In this document: positions 10,090 to 17,150 of the stretch, one piece after another | Layout: each line of letters opens with the position of its first letter | Position numbering within the stretch: the stretch's first letter is position 1 | Source of the DNA: Mycolicibacterium sp. HK-90 | Lineage (GTDB): Bacteria > Actinomycetota > Actinomycetes > Mycobacteriales > Mycobacteriaceae | NCBI RefSeq assembly: GCF_030486405.1 | Contig: NZ_CP129613.1 | Coordinates: forward strand, 806,001 to 870,000 | DNA length: 64,000 bases | Direction of reading: 5' to 3' | Position numbers and translations under genes: made by a program | The notes under the pieces: model-generated | Seen by the model: only the letters and a program-made list of their open reading frames with translations | Databases searched by the model: none | Told to the model about the DNA's origin: nothing

Positions 10090-11020
10090 TGATCGACCCC
10101 TCTCCAGTACCCGTCGACGTGCCACCAGATGGAGACCATGGAGCTGGAGTTGTATTGCCGCCTGGCGGCGACATCGATGCCGGTGGTGCTCCGGACGGCT
10201 TGGCGCCAGCGGCGACCACTTGATAGGCGTTGGCTGCCTTCGCGAATTTCATCGCATTCTGCATCGCAAGGCCGGTCATTGTCGTAACCGCGAGGAGCGC
10301 TGGGGGCATCGCTATGCCGACCGCGCTGAGTTCGAACACCATCTGGTTCGCCGGGCCGGTCGGCGGGATCCTTCCGATGACAATCGCCACCGGGATGCAG
10401 ATGCCGAGGTAGGTCGCTGCGAAGTCGAGGACCATTCGCGTTTTTTTGATCTGCTCCGCCTGGTTGGCGATGATGCCCTGCACTTCGGTATCGATCTTGC
10501 TCATCGTCGCCGCACGTTCCTGCTGCCGCTCATTCTCACCGGCGTAGGCATCCGATCCCTTACCGTGCCACTGTTCGGTAGGCGTTGCCCGCTTCAGAGT
10601 GTCCGAGATCGCTGTGAAACCGTGAGCGCCCTTGGCGAATCGGCCGCCGGTGTCTGAATCTCCGAAGCCACACGTCAACTGCATCGTGTTGATCGCCAAT
10701 AGGGCCATGCCGATGATGGGCGTACCCAGACCTTTCATTTGGCGCGCCGGGTTGTAGGCGGATTTCAATCCAGGGGTGGACTCGCCGAGGAACTTGAAAT
10801 TTTCCCCGAGCATACCGACGTATTTAGGTCCGGCCTTATCTATGAGAAAGTCGCCCGCCATTTGGGTGGCGCCAATAGCGTCCGCTACGAGGCCTGCTTT
10901 AGCAAGATACAATTCCTCTGGTGTTTTCGAGTCTAGGGCATCCAAGTGTTCGGCAGTGCCCTTGGCGGCGAACACGAATTCGGTGAACGACTGAACGTTC
11001 TCCAGGTTTGTCAGGCCCAT
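10082..11020 (-). CDS. EspA/EspE-like ESX-1 secretion-associated protein
   Basis: 312 residues, shorter than EspA (392) or EspE (402). The N-terminal half includes LYLAKAGLVADAIGATQMAG. A WHG (WxG) turn sits in EQWHGKGSDAYAGENERQQE (about 150-165). Two hydrophobic helices follow (about 205-250), then a Pro/Gly/Ser/Thr-rich C-terminal tail (from about 275). EspA-family proteins are known to be cosecreted with EspC and to pair WxG with the partner's YxxxD. It is the first gene of the three-gene esp operon, with a 171-bp divergent promoter region shared with the four-gene membrane cluster. Confidence 0.8.
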   Translation of the reverse strand: MGLTNLENVQSFTEFVFAAKGTAEHLDALDSKTPEELYLAKAGLVADAIGATQMAGDFLIDKAGPKYVGMLGENFKFLGESTPGLKSAYNPARQMKGLGTPIIGMALLAINTMQLTCGFGDSDTGGRFAKGAHGFTAISDTLKRATPTEQWHGKGSDAYAGENERQQERAATMSKIDTEVQGIIANQAEQIKKTRMVLDFAATYLGICIPVAIVIGRIPPTGPANQMVFELSAVGIAMPPALLAVTTMTGLAMQNAMKFAKAANAYQVVAAGAKPSGAPPASMSPPGGNTTPAPWSPSGGTSTGTGEGSINV

Positions 11021-11191
11021 TTACCCCCACTTTCCGCTCGACTGAGTAAGCCTAACAGGGGCCTCTGGCGCGTTGATGCACCTCTTTTTGGGTAGTGGTG
11101 GCGCCGCCGCGGGATATTCAGATGGATGGCCACCGTTGCGAAGTCATCGCGACTGCCGCCCCCTGGCTGTGGGGCCCAGTAGACTGCCGCC

Positions 11192-11653
11192 ATGCTGGGT
11201 CTGGGGGGAGCGATGGAACCGTTGGCGGGCGGGCGTAGTTGGCCGGACAGCCCAGAAGAAGCGTTGGCCATTCTGATCGTTATCGTCTGTGCTTGGGCGA
11301 TAGGTGCGGGATTGGTTGCCTTGGCGGGTAGGTTCCTCTGGTGGTGGTGTTTTACCAACCGACCGAATGCCTATCGCCAACGGCTAGAAAAGGGGTCGGC
11401 CGGATTCCGTGCGCGTTGGCCGCGGGAACAGTTGGGGTCTGCGCCTTATGTTGAATTGACCCAGGAAGCGCAACGGTGTTGGGCCATGATTCTCATGGCC
11501 GAAGAGTTGGACAATTCTGCCGAATGCGCGCCCGATGCCGAGGGGTTGTCAATGGATATCGCAGAGTTGCGTCATTGGGTGGAGTTGGTAGTGCTGGCGC
11601 TAAATTCGGCCGCCGACCGAGAACGACGGGTCGCGGTCGGGGGGTACTTCTAG
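11192..11653 (+). CDS. membrane protein of a four-member paralog family, type A, copy 1
   Basis: Family not recognised. 153 residues. The N-terminus carries GGRSWPDSPEEAL, then one strong transmembrane segment (about 27-50, ending WWW), then a soluble domain with FRARWPREQLGSAPYVELTQEAQRCWAM, then a helical end. The same ARWP...APY.EL..EA.RC core is found in the three following genes, and the SWPD.PEE motif recurs in copy 3. The stop overlaps the next start (TAGTG at 11651-11655). The region is more A/T-rich than the genome core. Its position next to the esp operon suggests an ESX-linked role, but this is only inferred. Confidence 0.75.
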   Translation: MLGLGGAMEPLAGGRSWPDSPEEALAILIVIVCAWAIGAGLVALAGRFLWWWCFTNRPNAYRQRLEKGSAGFRARWPREQLGSAPYVELTQEAQRCWAMILMAEELDNSAECAPDAEGLSMDIAELRHWVELVVLALNSAADRERRVAVGGYF

Positions 11654-12159
11654 TGACGTTGGCCGACAGCTTCGACCTGGGGGGCGAGATTATGCGGACG
11701 CTACCCGACAAGGTGGCTATGGCTGGGGAAATTTGGATCACATTCGTGCTCATACTTTTAGTGGCCATGCTCATACTTTTTGTGGCCATGTGGTATTCCA
11801 AGAAAGCCGAGTATCAGAAAGCGGCTCGGTTATACACGTTCTCGTCGGCGTTCTGGGCCCGGTGGCCGGGTGAGCGGCTGTGGGCGGCGCCATACCAAGA
11901 GTTGGCTGCTGAAGCGGCCAGGTGCGAGGAGATCCTCGGAAGCATGGGCTTGACGCCGCCACACTATGAGCGCAAGGAAAGCGATCCCGAGGTCCGGGAT
12001 GACGGTGCTCCTGAGGTCAATCGGCGAACTGACCGCGAGGGAGCCCAATTTCGGGCGAAGCGCGACGCTGTGCTCCGGGCGATGAGTAACGCGATTGCTC
12101 AAGGCAGAGGGCCGCAGCAGTACCAGCCGCAGCAGTACCAACAGCCCTACGGTGCGTGA
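11653..12159 (+). CDS. membrane protein of the four-member paralog family, type B, copy 1
   Basis: 168 residues from GTG 11653, chosen because it overlaps the preceding stop (TAGTG). The longer open frame upstream is antisense-like filler. One transmembrane segment (about 27-50) contains a 7-residue tandem duplication (LILLVAM LILFVAM). It is followed by FWARWPGERLWAAPYQELAAEAARCEEIL and a C-terminal AMSNAIAQGRGPQQ with a Gln/Tyr-rich tail. It is most similar to the gene at 12585 and more distantly to 11192 and 12166. The function is unknown. Confidence 0.72.
   Translation: MTLADSFDLGGEIMRTLPDKVAMAGEIWITFVLILLVAMLILFVAMWYSKKAEYQKAARLYTFSSAFWARWPGERLWAAPYQELAAEAARCEEILGSMGLTPPHYERKESDPEVRDDGAPEVNRRTDREGAQFRAKRDAVLRAMSNAIAQGRGPQQYQPQQYQQPYGA
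11749..11790 (+). repeat. 21-bp in-frame tandem duplication inside a transmembrane helix
   Basis: Two adjacent 21-base units (11749-11769 and 11770-11790) differ at one base. They encode LILLVAM and LILFVAM, so the duplication lengthens the hydrophobic segment by seven residues without shifting the frame. Confidence 0.9.
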
Positions 12160-12165
12160 ATCGCC

Positions 12166-12588
12166 GTGTGGAGTAACGACTGTCAGTTGATCAGCGGCGT
12201 GGTCCTGGCTTCGCGTAGTTGGCCGGACACGCCCGAGGAGTATTTGTCCTCGGCGATCGGTTTGCTGGCCTTCTTCAGTTTGTTGGCCTTGAGTGGGTTC
12301 TGCTTCATCCGATTCATGATTGGGTGGCGTAGGGCCTACGAATCTCGGTTGGTGAGGGAATCTGCGGAGTTTCGCGCTCGGTGGCCGGCTGATCGCGTCG
12401 GGTACGCACCATATTTGGAGTTGGAGGCTGAGGTCGAGCGCTGTTGGCAGATGGTCGTACTTCTCGAGGAACGAGCTACTCGCGGCGACGGCGATAGTGG
12501 CGCCCTCAGTCAGAGCGCGGCAACGCGCCGCTGGATCGGATACTTGGTCAATGCGTTGACTGCTGCGACTGCGGGTGGGCACCGATGA
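12166..12588 (+). CDS. membrane protein of the four-member paralog family, type A, copy 2
   Basis: 140 residues from GTG 12166. The layout is the same as in the gene at 11192: RSWPDTPEEYL at the N-terminus, one transmembrane segment (about 29-52), then FRARWPADRVGYAPYLELEAEVERCWQMVVLLEE, then a short helical end (TRRWIGYLVNALTAA). The DNA encoding the SWPD.PEE motif is nearly identical in the two A copies, which points to a recent tandem duplication of an A-B gene pair. It ends in an ATGA overlap with the next gene. The function is unknown. Confidence 0.72.
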   Translation: MWSNDCQLISGVVLASRSWPDTPEEYLSSAIGLLAFFSLLALSGFCFIRFMIGWRRAYESRLVRESAEFRARWPADRVGYAPYLELEAEVERCWQMVVLLEERATRGDGDSGALSQSAATRRWIGYLVNALTAATAGGHR

Positions 12589-13055
12589 CAACTGTTCGTG
12601 CACTGGCCGATACGCGGAATGTCGCTCTGGACACGGCAGAGGTCATCGATTCGGTGAGTTCGGGGCTCCTCATTATCGGCTGTACAGCGGTGGCATTCAC
12701 CGCATTCTTGTGTGCCGTCGATTACTGGAGCAGCAAGCCGTCGTACCAGCATCTGGGGCGGACGTTGGCGCAGTCGTCAGTGTTCTGGGCGCGCTGGCCC
12801 GGGGATCGGATTTGGTCGGCGCCATTCGGCGAGTTATCCCGCGAGGCTGCCAGGTGTGAGGAAATCCTTGTGCATCTGCAGGAGCGCAAAGAAGCAGACG
12901 AGAAGATGTCCTACGCCAGGCCACCCGATTCCCGTATCTATTTCTATGGGCAGATCGCCACCCGCCAAAGCATGCTCGCCACCGTCCACAGCGCGATGAA
13001 CTACGCGATCTCTCAGGGCCGTGGCCCGCAGCCGCACCAGCCCTACCGCACCTGA
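12585..13055 (+). CDS. membrane protein of the four-member paralog family, type B, copy 2
   Basis: 156 residues from the ATG in an ATGA overlap with copy A2. One transmembrane segment (about 28-47) is followed by FWARWPGDRIWSAPFGELSREAARCEEILVHL and a C-terminal AMNYAISQGRGPQPHQPYRT. This tail closely parallels that of the gene at 11653. It is the last of the four genes. A direct repeat begins 23 bp after its stop. The function is unknown. Confidence 0.74.
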   Translation: MTTVRALADTRNVALDTAEVIDSVSSGLLIIGCTAVAFTAFLCAVDYWSSKPSYQHLGRTLAQSSVFWARWPGDRIWSAPFGELSREAARCEEILVHLQERKEADEKMSYARPPDSRIYFYGQIATRQSMLATVHSAMNYAISQGRGPQPHQPYRT

Positions 13056-13077
13056 ATTCGCCTATAGCGCAGAACTC

Positions 13078-13131
13078 AGCTGCCTTCAAAATGATTGTGC
13101 CCCAAGGTATCCCCAAACGTAGGCCCGCGGC
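13078..13131. repeat. 54-bp direct repeat, left copy (displaced 3' end of the CYTH gene)
   Basis: Matches 16491-16544 at 52 of 54 positions (differences at 13113 and 13124). Read on the minus strand it encodes GPTFGDTLGHNHFEGS followed directly by a TGA stop (13076-13078). The intact CYTH gene at the right copy has GPTFVDTLGHNHFEGS and then continues for 13 more residues. The two copies flank 3.4 kb of accessory DNA, as expected after insertion into, or duplication of, a gene end. Confidence 0.85.
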
Positions 13132-13132
13132 A

Positions 13133-13384
13133 CTGCCGGGGCAGAGGCCTACGCCGGCAACACCGTGTACCGACTGTTTGCGGGCTAACCGGGGCCTCTA
13201 CGGGATTTGCAAGATGCGGAACGCCATGAAGCACGCTGGTCACGATGTCGACCGTGACCAGGTGGCCCGGCTGATGTGGATCTGCGGTATCAGCGGAGCC
13301 GTGCGCGGCAAACGCACCGCGGTGACCGCCACCGCTGACCCCGCAGCGTCGCGGTACCCCAATCTGGTGAAGCGTCAGTGGTAA
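13133..13384 (+). pseudogene. IS3-family transposase (OrfB) fragment
   Basis: About 83 codons with the HTH_21-like segment of IS3/IS6110-type OrfB: NRGLYGICKMRNAMKHAGHDVDRDQVARLMWICGIS, then AVRGKR, and DPAASRYPNLVKRQW. The DDE catalytic core that should follow is missing, because a TAA at 13382-13384 ends the frame. The N-terminal part of OrfB is also missing. The frame runs into the 54-bp direct repeat upstream. It is a dead scrap marking past transposition at the edge of the islet. The remaining 13385-13486 shows no gene. Confidence 0.75.
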
Positions 13385-13486
13385 CACGTTGCTATGCCCC
13401 AACTTTGGGCGTTCAGTACGCTGCTTTGGCGTTCTCTGGGGCAACCCTGAATGGGCTATGGGCTGAGGTCTAGGCTGACAGCACAC

Positions 13487-14341
13487 TCATCGGGCCCACC
13501 GGGAAAACGGCGCTAGCGAATCGAGATGGTCATACAGAAAGTGTGCAAATGTGGTGGCCAACAGCAGCGTAGGCGTTGGTGGGGACGTGGGATGCGCACA
13601 GTCGAGCCGGTAATCGAAGGTCGCGTACATGAACATGCGTTCGAGCTTGGATTGGTTCCGTTGACTATGTACCCGTCCGATCTCTGCGCTGGTGTCGAAA
13701 ATGGGTTCGTCGAGTTCCAACGTGGTGAACTTGGGGATATAGGAACGTATTTTGGTGGCGCCTAGCGGTCGGTGCTGATACTCGAGCTCGAACGAAATCT
13801 TCGGGGTTCGGAAGAATTGCCAGTACGAACTGGTCTGGCGAAGGCAGCCGAGTTCTCGGCCGGAGGGATCGTGAACGTAAAGACAATGTTTGCCATGACC
13901 CCGGAATCCAACGGATCGGGTGAACCGCAGCAGTTGGGTTCTATCGGGCCGAACGACCTCAAATACGAGTTCGCTTATTGCCTCAGCCCCCGGGGGGAGT
14001 GTTATTAGTGGTTGGATCAAAGCGAGTGGCTGCCCACGTGGGTTCGTAATGCGGCAACGAATGTCGCTACTGAAGTTGCCACGAACTGGCTGCAGAAACA
14101 GCGTGGCTTCCCCGAACGGGTAGCCACCCGACGACACAGGCGGAGAGGGTAACGATGCCGCAGCCTCCGACTGCGTAGGCGAACCAATTGCCACGTGTGT
14201 TGTCCACTGCCGACCGTCGAAGTACCGGATCTGATGTGCGCTCCAGGGGTCGGTGAACCACCCCGCCGCCTGCGCGGGCGGTGGCGCGGATTCGTTGATG
14301 GCGGCTCCTCCGTCAGTCTTCTTGCTCGGAATGCCGTGCAA
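13487..14341 (-). CDS. DUF2510 plus tubby/scramblase-like protein, copy 1
   Basis: 284 residues. Residues about 27-52 form a DUF2510 motif (AGWFTDPWSAHQIRYFDGRQWT), a short Trp-rich module common at the N-terminus of actinobacterial membrane-associated proteins. The rest looks like a tubby C-terminal / scramblase / LURP-one type beta barrel, with CRITNPRGQPLALIQP, VHDPSGRELGCLRQ and EYQHRPLGATKI, ending in LLLATTFAHFLYDHL. The second assignment is by resemblance only. The ATG lies within the espD relic and has no clear ribosome binding site. A paralog lies at 15615-16415. It may act at the membrane. Confidence 0.6.
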   Translation of the reverse strand: MHGIPSKKTDGGAAINESAPPPAQAAGWFTDPWSAHQIRYFDGRQWTTHVAIGSPTQSEAAASLPSPPVSSGGYPFGEATLFLQPVRGNFSSDIRCRITNPRGQPLALIQPLITLPPGAEAISELVFEVVRPDRTQLLRFTRSVGFRGHGKHCLYVHDPSGRELGCLRQTSSYWQFFRTPKISFELEYQHRPLGATKIRSYIPKFTTLELDEPIFDTSAEIGRVHSQRNQSKLERMFMYATFDYRLDCAHPTSPPTPTLLLATTFAHFLYDHLDSLAPFSRWAR

Positions 14342-14357
14342 TGAGCGCGAGTTCGGC
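14313..14357 (-). pseudogene. espD-like gene stub (only the last codons remain)
   Basis: Bases 14326-14357 match 9131-9162, the 3' end of the intact espD-like gene, at 31 of 32 positions. They encode AELALIARHS followed by EQED and a stop. The stub lies where espD would be expected, after the second espA-espC pair. The roughly 80 bp between the espC-like stop and this stub shows no remaining espD coding sequence, so most of the gene was deleted. Confidence 0.75.
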
Positions 14358-14440
14358 TACACCGATCCCGATTCTTGTATGGCGCGACTGAGCCGGGTGC
14401 GCAAGGCCTATCGCTGACGGGCATTCCCGCCGAAGTGTAG

Positions 14441-14758
14441 TCATCGTGGGTGCATTTTGTTGTTGAGTTTGTCCGCTGATCGTGCATCCGTTTGGTCGTA
14501 ACGTGAAGCAGCAGTTCGTAGCTTTTGAGAGAGATTCTCGGAGGCTGTGTTCATGCTGGCGCACGCGGCTGCGCGGGCCAATTCTGCGTCAATCACAGCA
14601 GTATTGGACAAACCGCATACCACGCCATGGTTCGCCCACATTGAGGTGCCGACGCCCTGTGCAGCAGCAAGCGCGACTAGAACTTGTTGGGCGGCCTTCG
14701 CCTGCCGATCGGCAAGCTCACGCACGTGGGTGGTGTTGACTCTCAAATGATCCGGCAT
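14441..14758 (-). CDS. EspC/EspF-like protein, second locus
   Basis: 105 residues. It parallels the espC-like gene at 9769: NTTHVRELADRQ near the start, SMWANHGVVCG in the middle, LSQKL followed by the YDQTD secretion-type motif, and the shared MHPR ending. Divergence in the middle suggests an old duplication rather than a recent one. The start lies 9 bp after the espA-like stop, with a GGAG ribosome binding site. It probably forms a pair with the protein encoded upstream. If expressed, it would need an ESX system located elsewhere. Confidence 0.78.
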   Translation of the reverse strand: MPDHLRVNTTHVRELADRQAKAAQQVLVALAAAQGVGTSMWANHGVVCGLSNTAVIDAELARAAACASMNTASENLSQKLRTAASRYDQTDARSADKLNNKMHPR

Positions 14759-14767
14759 AGCGATCTC

Positions 14768-15508
14768 CTAAGCGCGCGCAGTGGCAGCGACTTCGCTGTA
14801 CAGCTGGGTAGCCTTGGCGATTTCCCTCATGTTCGTAGACGCGTCAAGGCTCAACTTTGTCAAGGCCGCCAGGGCGGGCGGCACTGTGCCCGCAACGGCG
14901 CCGATCTGAATCTGCATCGAAATGGCCGGTCCTGCTGGCAAAAACGGATATGCGGCCATGGCAGGTGCAACCATGATTCCCAGTGCAACCGAGCATGCAT
15001 CGAGCACTTTTCGAGTGTTTGTTACCTGACTGGCCTGCTTTTGGACCGTAGTCTCGATGATGCTGTCGGCTGTTGCGATGAGCCTACAACGTTCTTGTTG
15101 TTTGGTACCTCGCGCGGTGTACGCGCGCGCAGCGTCGCCCTGCCAGGCTTGGGTGGGGATAGCCGATTCAAGGATTTTGGCGGCTGTGTTGAGTTCTTGC
15201 TTGCCCTTGCCGAAACGGTCGCCACTATCAGGCGTGCCAATTCCGCACTCCAGTGTCATCGCGGCAATGGCGAGCAGGCCAGCTTGGATGATCGGAGTCT
15301 GCGGGCACTTGGGGATGAGACCGGGCGACAGTTTGTTGACTACGGCGGGGACCGCGGTGCCGGCCAACTGCGTGAGGCCTATCGCGTCGGACGCAGTGGT
15401 CAATGTATTGACCACTGGATGTACGTTGGTGTCTTGTGCGGTTTCCGTGTGGCTCTTCGCCGACCACACCGTGTTGAAGCCGCCAAGTGCATCGTCCCAA
15501 ACCGCCAC
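14768..15508 (-). CDS. EspA/EspE-like protein, second locus
   Basis: 246 residues, shorter than its paralog at 10082 (312) and lacking the Pro/Gly/Ser tail. Shared features are ASDAIGLTQLAG, ECGIGTPDSGDRFGKGKQEL, the WxG turn in AWQGDAARAYTARGTKQQE (about residues 135-153), a hydrophobic helical stretch (about 190-225) and LAALTKLSLDAST. It is the first gene of the second esp locus. Loss of the tail and of the espD partner suggests reduced or specialised function. The ATG is preceded by an AGGAGG ribosome binding site. Confidence 0.75.
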   Translation of the reverse strand: MAVWDDALGGFNTVWSAKSHTETAQDTNVHPVVNTLTTASDAIGLTQLAGTAVPAVVNKLSPGLIPKCPQTPIIQAGLLAIAAMTLECGIGTPDSGDRFGKGKQELNTAAKILESAIPTQAWQGDAARAYTARGTKQQERCRLIATADSIIETTVQKQASQVTNTRKVLDACSVALGIMVAPAMAAYPFLPAGPAISMQIQIGAVAGTVPPALAALTKLSLDASTNMREIAKATQLYSEVAATARA

Positions 15509-15614
15509 TGTGACCTCCTGTCTTCAGGGAGCGTATCAGCGCTTCAGCACCCCCCTCAGCGGCAATTTTAGAGTCTCTCGATGACACTCCTTCACGGTAA
15601 AAGCTATCTGCCGC

Positions 15615-16280
15615 TTAGTTGTTCGGCGATTTCCAACGCGGTCCCCCGAGTGGGCCGCCCATCTGGATTCGGTCGTACATGTAGTGGGCGAACGCGACAG
15701 TCAGCATTAGAGTTGGCAGCGGATGTGATGTCGGCGCTGCGCAGTTCAGGATGTAGTCGTAATGAGGATTGCGTGACCCGGTGTTCGGGTGCCATTGACG
15801 ATCAACGTGGCCGATCAGTGCGCCGGTCGCGTCGTGGATCGGCTCGTGAACCTTCTTGTCCATTTGGATGATGGTGGTGCCGACCTTGGATTGTCCGAGC
15901 AGTTGTCCGTTGAACTCCATCGCCATAGTCAGCGTGTAAACGCGCCAGCGCGAACCACTTCGACGCAAACGGCCGAGGTCTTGGCCAACACGGTCCTGCA
16001 CCTGAAGTGTCGGATTGAATCCTCCGGAGCTGGTGAAGTGCAGCAATGGTGCTCCGTCGGGACGAGTCATCACGAACGTCATGTCCTGGACCCCGCGTGT
16101 GAACCAGCTAATGTCCGCTGTCGGTCGGATCAATCCGATCTGTTCGCCGCGCACGTTCTCTACGCCGCACATGATACTGGCGTCATACTGGGTTGCGATG
16201 GCTCGCAGGATCAGTACTTCCTCCCCGAACGGATAACCGGATTGCTCCACCGAGGGTGCGTGATGTGGCGCCGGTGCCAT
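15615..16280 (-). CDS. tubby/scramblase-like protein, copy 2 (N-terminus doubtful)
   Basis: 221 residues from ATG 16280. The body resembles copy 1 at 13487: YPFGEEVLILRA, VENVRGEQIGLIRP, VQDRVGQDLGRLRRSGSRWRVY, a LLGQSKVG stretch and a C-terminal LMLTVAFAHYMYDRI. The same frame continues upstream of this ATG through a clear DUF2510 motif (16281-16415) but has no start codon there. Either the original start was lost by a frameshift or translation now begins at 16280 without DUF2510. It sits directly before the second espA-like gene on the same strand. Confidence 0.6.
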   Translation of the reverse strand: MAPAPHHAPSVEQSGYPFGEEVLILRAIATQYDASIMCGVENVRGEQIGLIRPTADISWFTRGVQDMTFVMTRPDGAPLLHFTSSGGFNPTLQVQDRVGQDLGRLRRSGSRWRVYTLTMAMEFNGQLLGQSKVGTTIIQMDKKVHEPIHDATGALIGHVDRQWHPNTGSRNPHYDYILNCAAPTSHPLPTLMLTVAFAHYMYDRIQMGGPLGGPRWKSPNN

Positions 16281-16415
16281 GGAGACAGCGAAAGGAGCGG
16301 TATGTATGGTCCATTGCTCACCGTCAAAGTATCGGAGCTGCCGGTCATTCCAGGGGTCGGTAAACCAACCAGATGGTCCGGCCGATAGAGCGCCGTTGTC
16401 GATTGTCCCGACCCT
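16281..16415 (-). pseudogene. DUF2510 coding segment without an in-frame start codon
   Basis: In the frame of the gene at 15615 this segment reads GWFTDPWNDRQLRYFDGEQWT, matching the DUF2510 of the paralog at 13487. The frame is closed by TGA at 16416-16418 and contains no ATG, GTG or TTG before the motif. An ATG at 16417-16419 is in another frame, so a single-base change could have joined them. Confidence 0.65.
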
Positions 16416-16455
16416 TCATGTATAGCAAGGAGATTCGCGCAGAGCTACGGCAAGT

Positions 16456-17118
16456 TTACTCGATGCTTTTCTCGCCGGCGCTGTCTCCACAGCTGCCTTC
16501 AAAATGATTGTGCCCCAAGGTATCCACAAACGTAGGTCCGCGGCGTTCGAGCTCACCCAGATATTCGTCGGCCCACGAACCGAATGGCCGGTGGGCGAGG
16601 TATTCGTTGCGGAACCGATCGTCTTCGGACACCTCGGAAATGCAGAACGACGGAATCGCCAGATCGACCACGGGTCCGCCGCGCTCCACTTCGGAGAGCA
16701 ATAGCGGTGCGTTTCGCCCGAGGAACTGGTCGATGATCCAGCCGTCCTCACCGAGCCACATCGAATAGCGAACCTTCGCGACCACATGTTCTGCTCGGCG
16801 CACGATCTGCGCCGCCACCAGTGGATCGAGTTCCCGTTCGGCCTCATAGCGGGTGCCCCCGACCGCGGGGCCTTTGGCGGTCATGGTCCCGAGCGATTCC
16901 TCGCCCAATGCCTCCACGAGCTCGGCGGGAGCGTTATGCAGGTCGCTGGGCGCGGGTCCCTGCACTCGGACGCGGACCGCGTATCCGTCGGCCGCGAACA
17001 GATATGCCTGCACGATCAACGCAGGCATGGGATCTGACGCGGCCACCGCGGGAAATTCGCGGACAAAGAACTTCCGCTCGAATTCGAAATCACCGAAACC
17101 GGATTCGGACATGCGCAT
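16456..17118 (-). CDS. CYTH-domain protein
   Basis: About 220 residues from ATG 17118 (MRMSESGFGDFEF); a second ATG at 17112 is equally possible. The N-terminal EFERKFFV matches the ExExK signature of CYTH enzymes (class IV adenylate cyclase, thiamine or inorganic triphosphatase). Arg/Lys/Glu residues in AVRVRVQ, MTAKGP, YEAEREL, AKVRYSMW and SEVER fit the tunnel lining. The open frame further upstream is Arg/Pro-rich noise. The C-terminus runs 13 residues past the point where the duplicated copy at 13078 stops, so this end may have been replaced. Confidence 0.82.
   Translation of the reverse strand: MRMSESGFGDFEFERKFFVREFPAVAASDPMPALIVQAYLFAADGYAVRVRVQGPAPSDLHNAPAELVEALGEESLGTMTAKGPAVGGTRYEAERELDPLVAAQIVRRAEHVVAKVRYSMWLGEDGWIIDQFLGRNAPLLLSEVERGGPVVDLAIPSFCISEVSEDDRFRNEYLAHRPFGSWADEYLGELERRGPTFVDTLGHNHFEGSCGDSAGEKSIE
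16491..16544. repeat. 54-bp direct repeat, right copy (inside the 3' end of the CYTH gene)
   Basis: Partner of 13078-13131 at 52 of 54 positions, in the same orientation and offset by 3,413 bp. It lies within codons for GPTFVDTLGHNHFEGS of the CYTH gene. The similarity stops sharply at 16491, exactly where the left copy reaches its stop codon. Confidence 0.85.
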
Positions 17119-17150
17119 ACCGTAGCCCGAACTGCGCCGAAATCGACCAC

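Noticed and set aside
12118..12150. Gln/Tyr-rich repeat at the end of the gene at 11653 as a separate repeat element
   Set aside because: It is simply a low-complexity protein tail (QQYQPQQYQQ) in frame with the gene.
13385..13486. TGCCCC...GGGGCA partial inverted repeat as the end of an insertion sequence
   Set aside because: Only six pairs, no partner end and no target duplication, so it is too weak despite the nearby transposase fragment.
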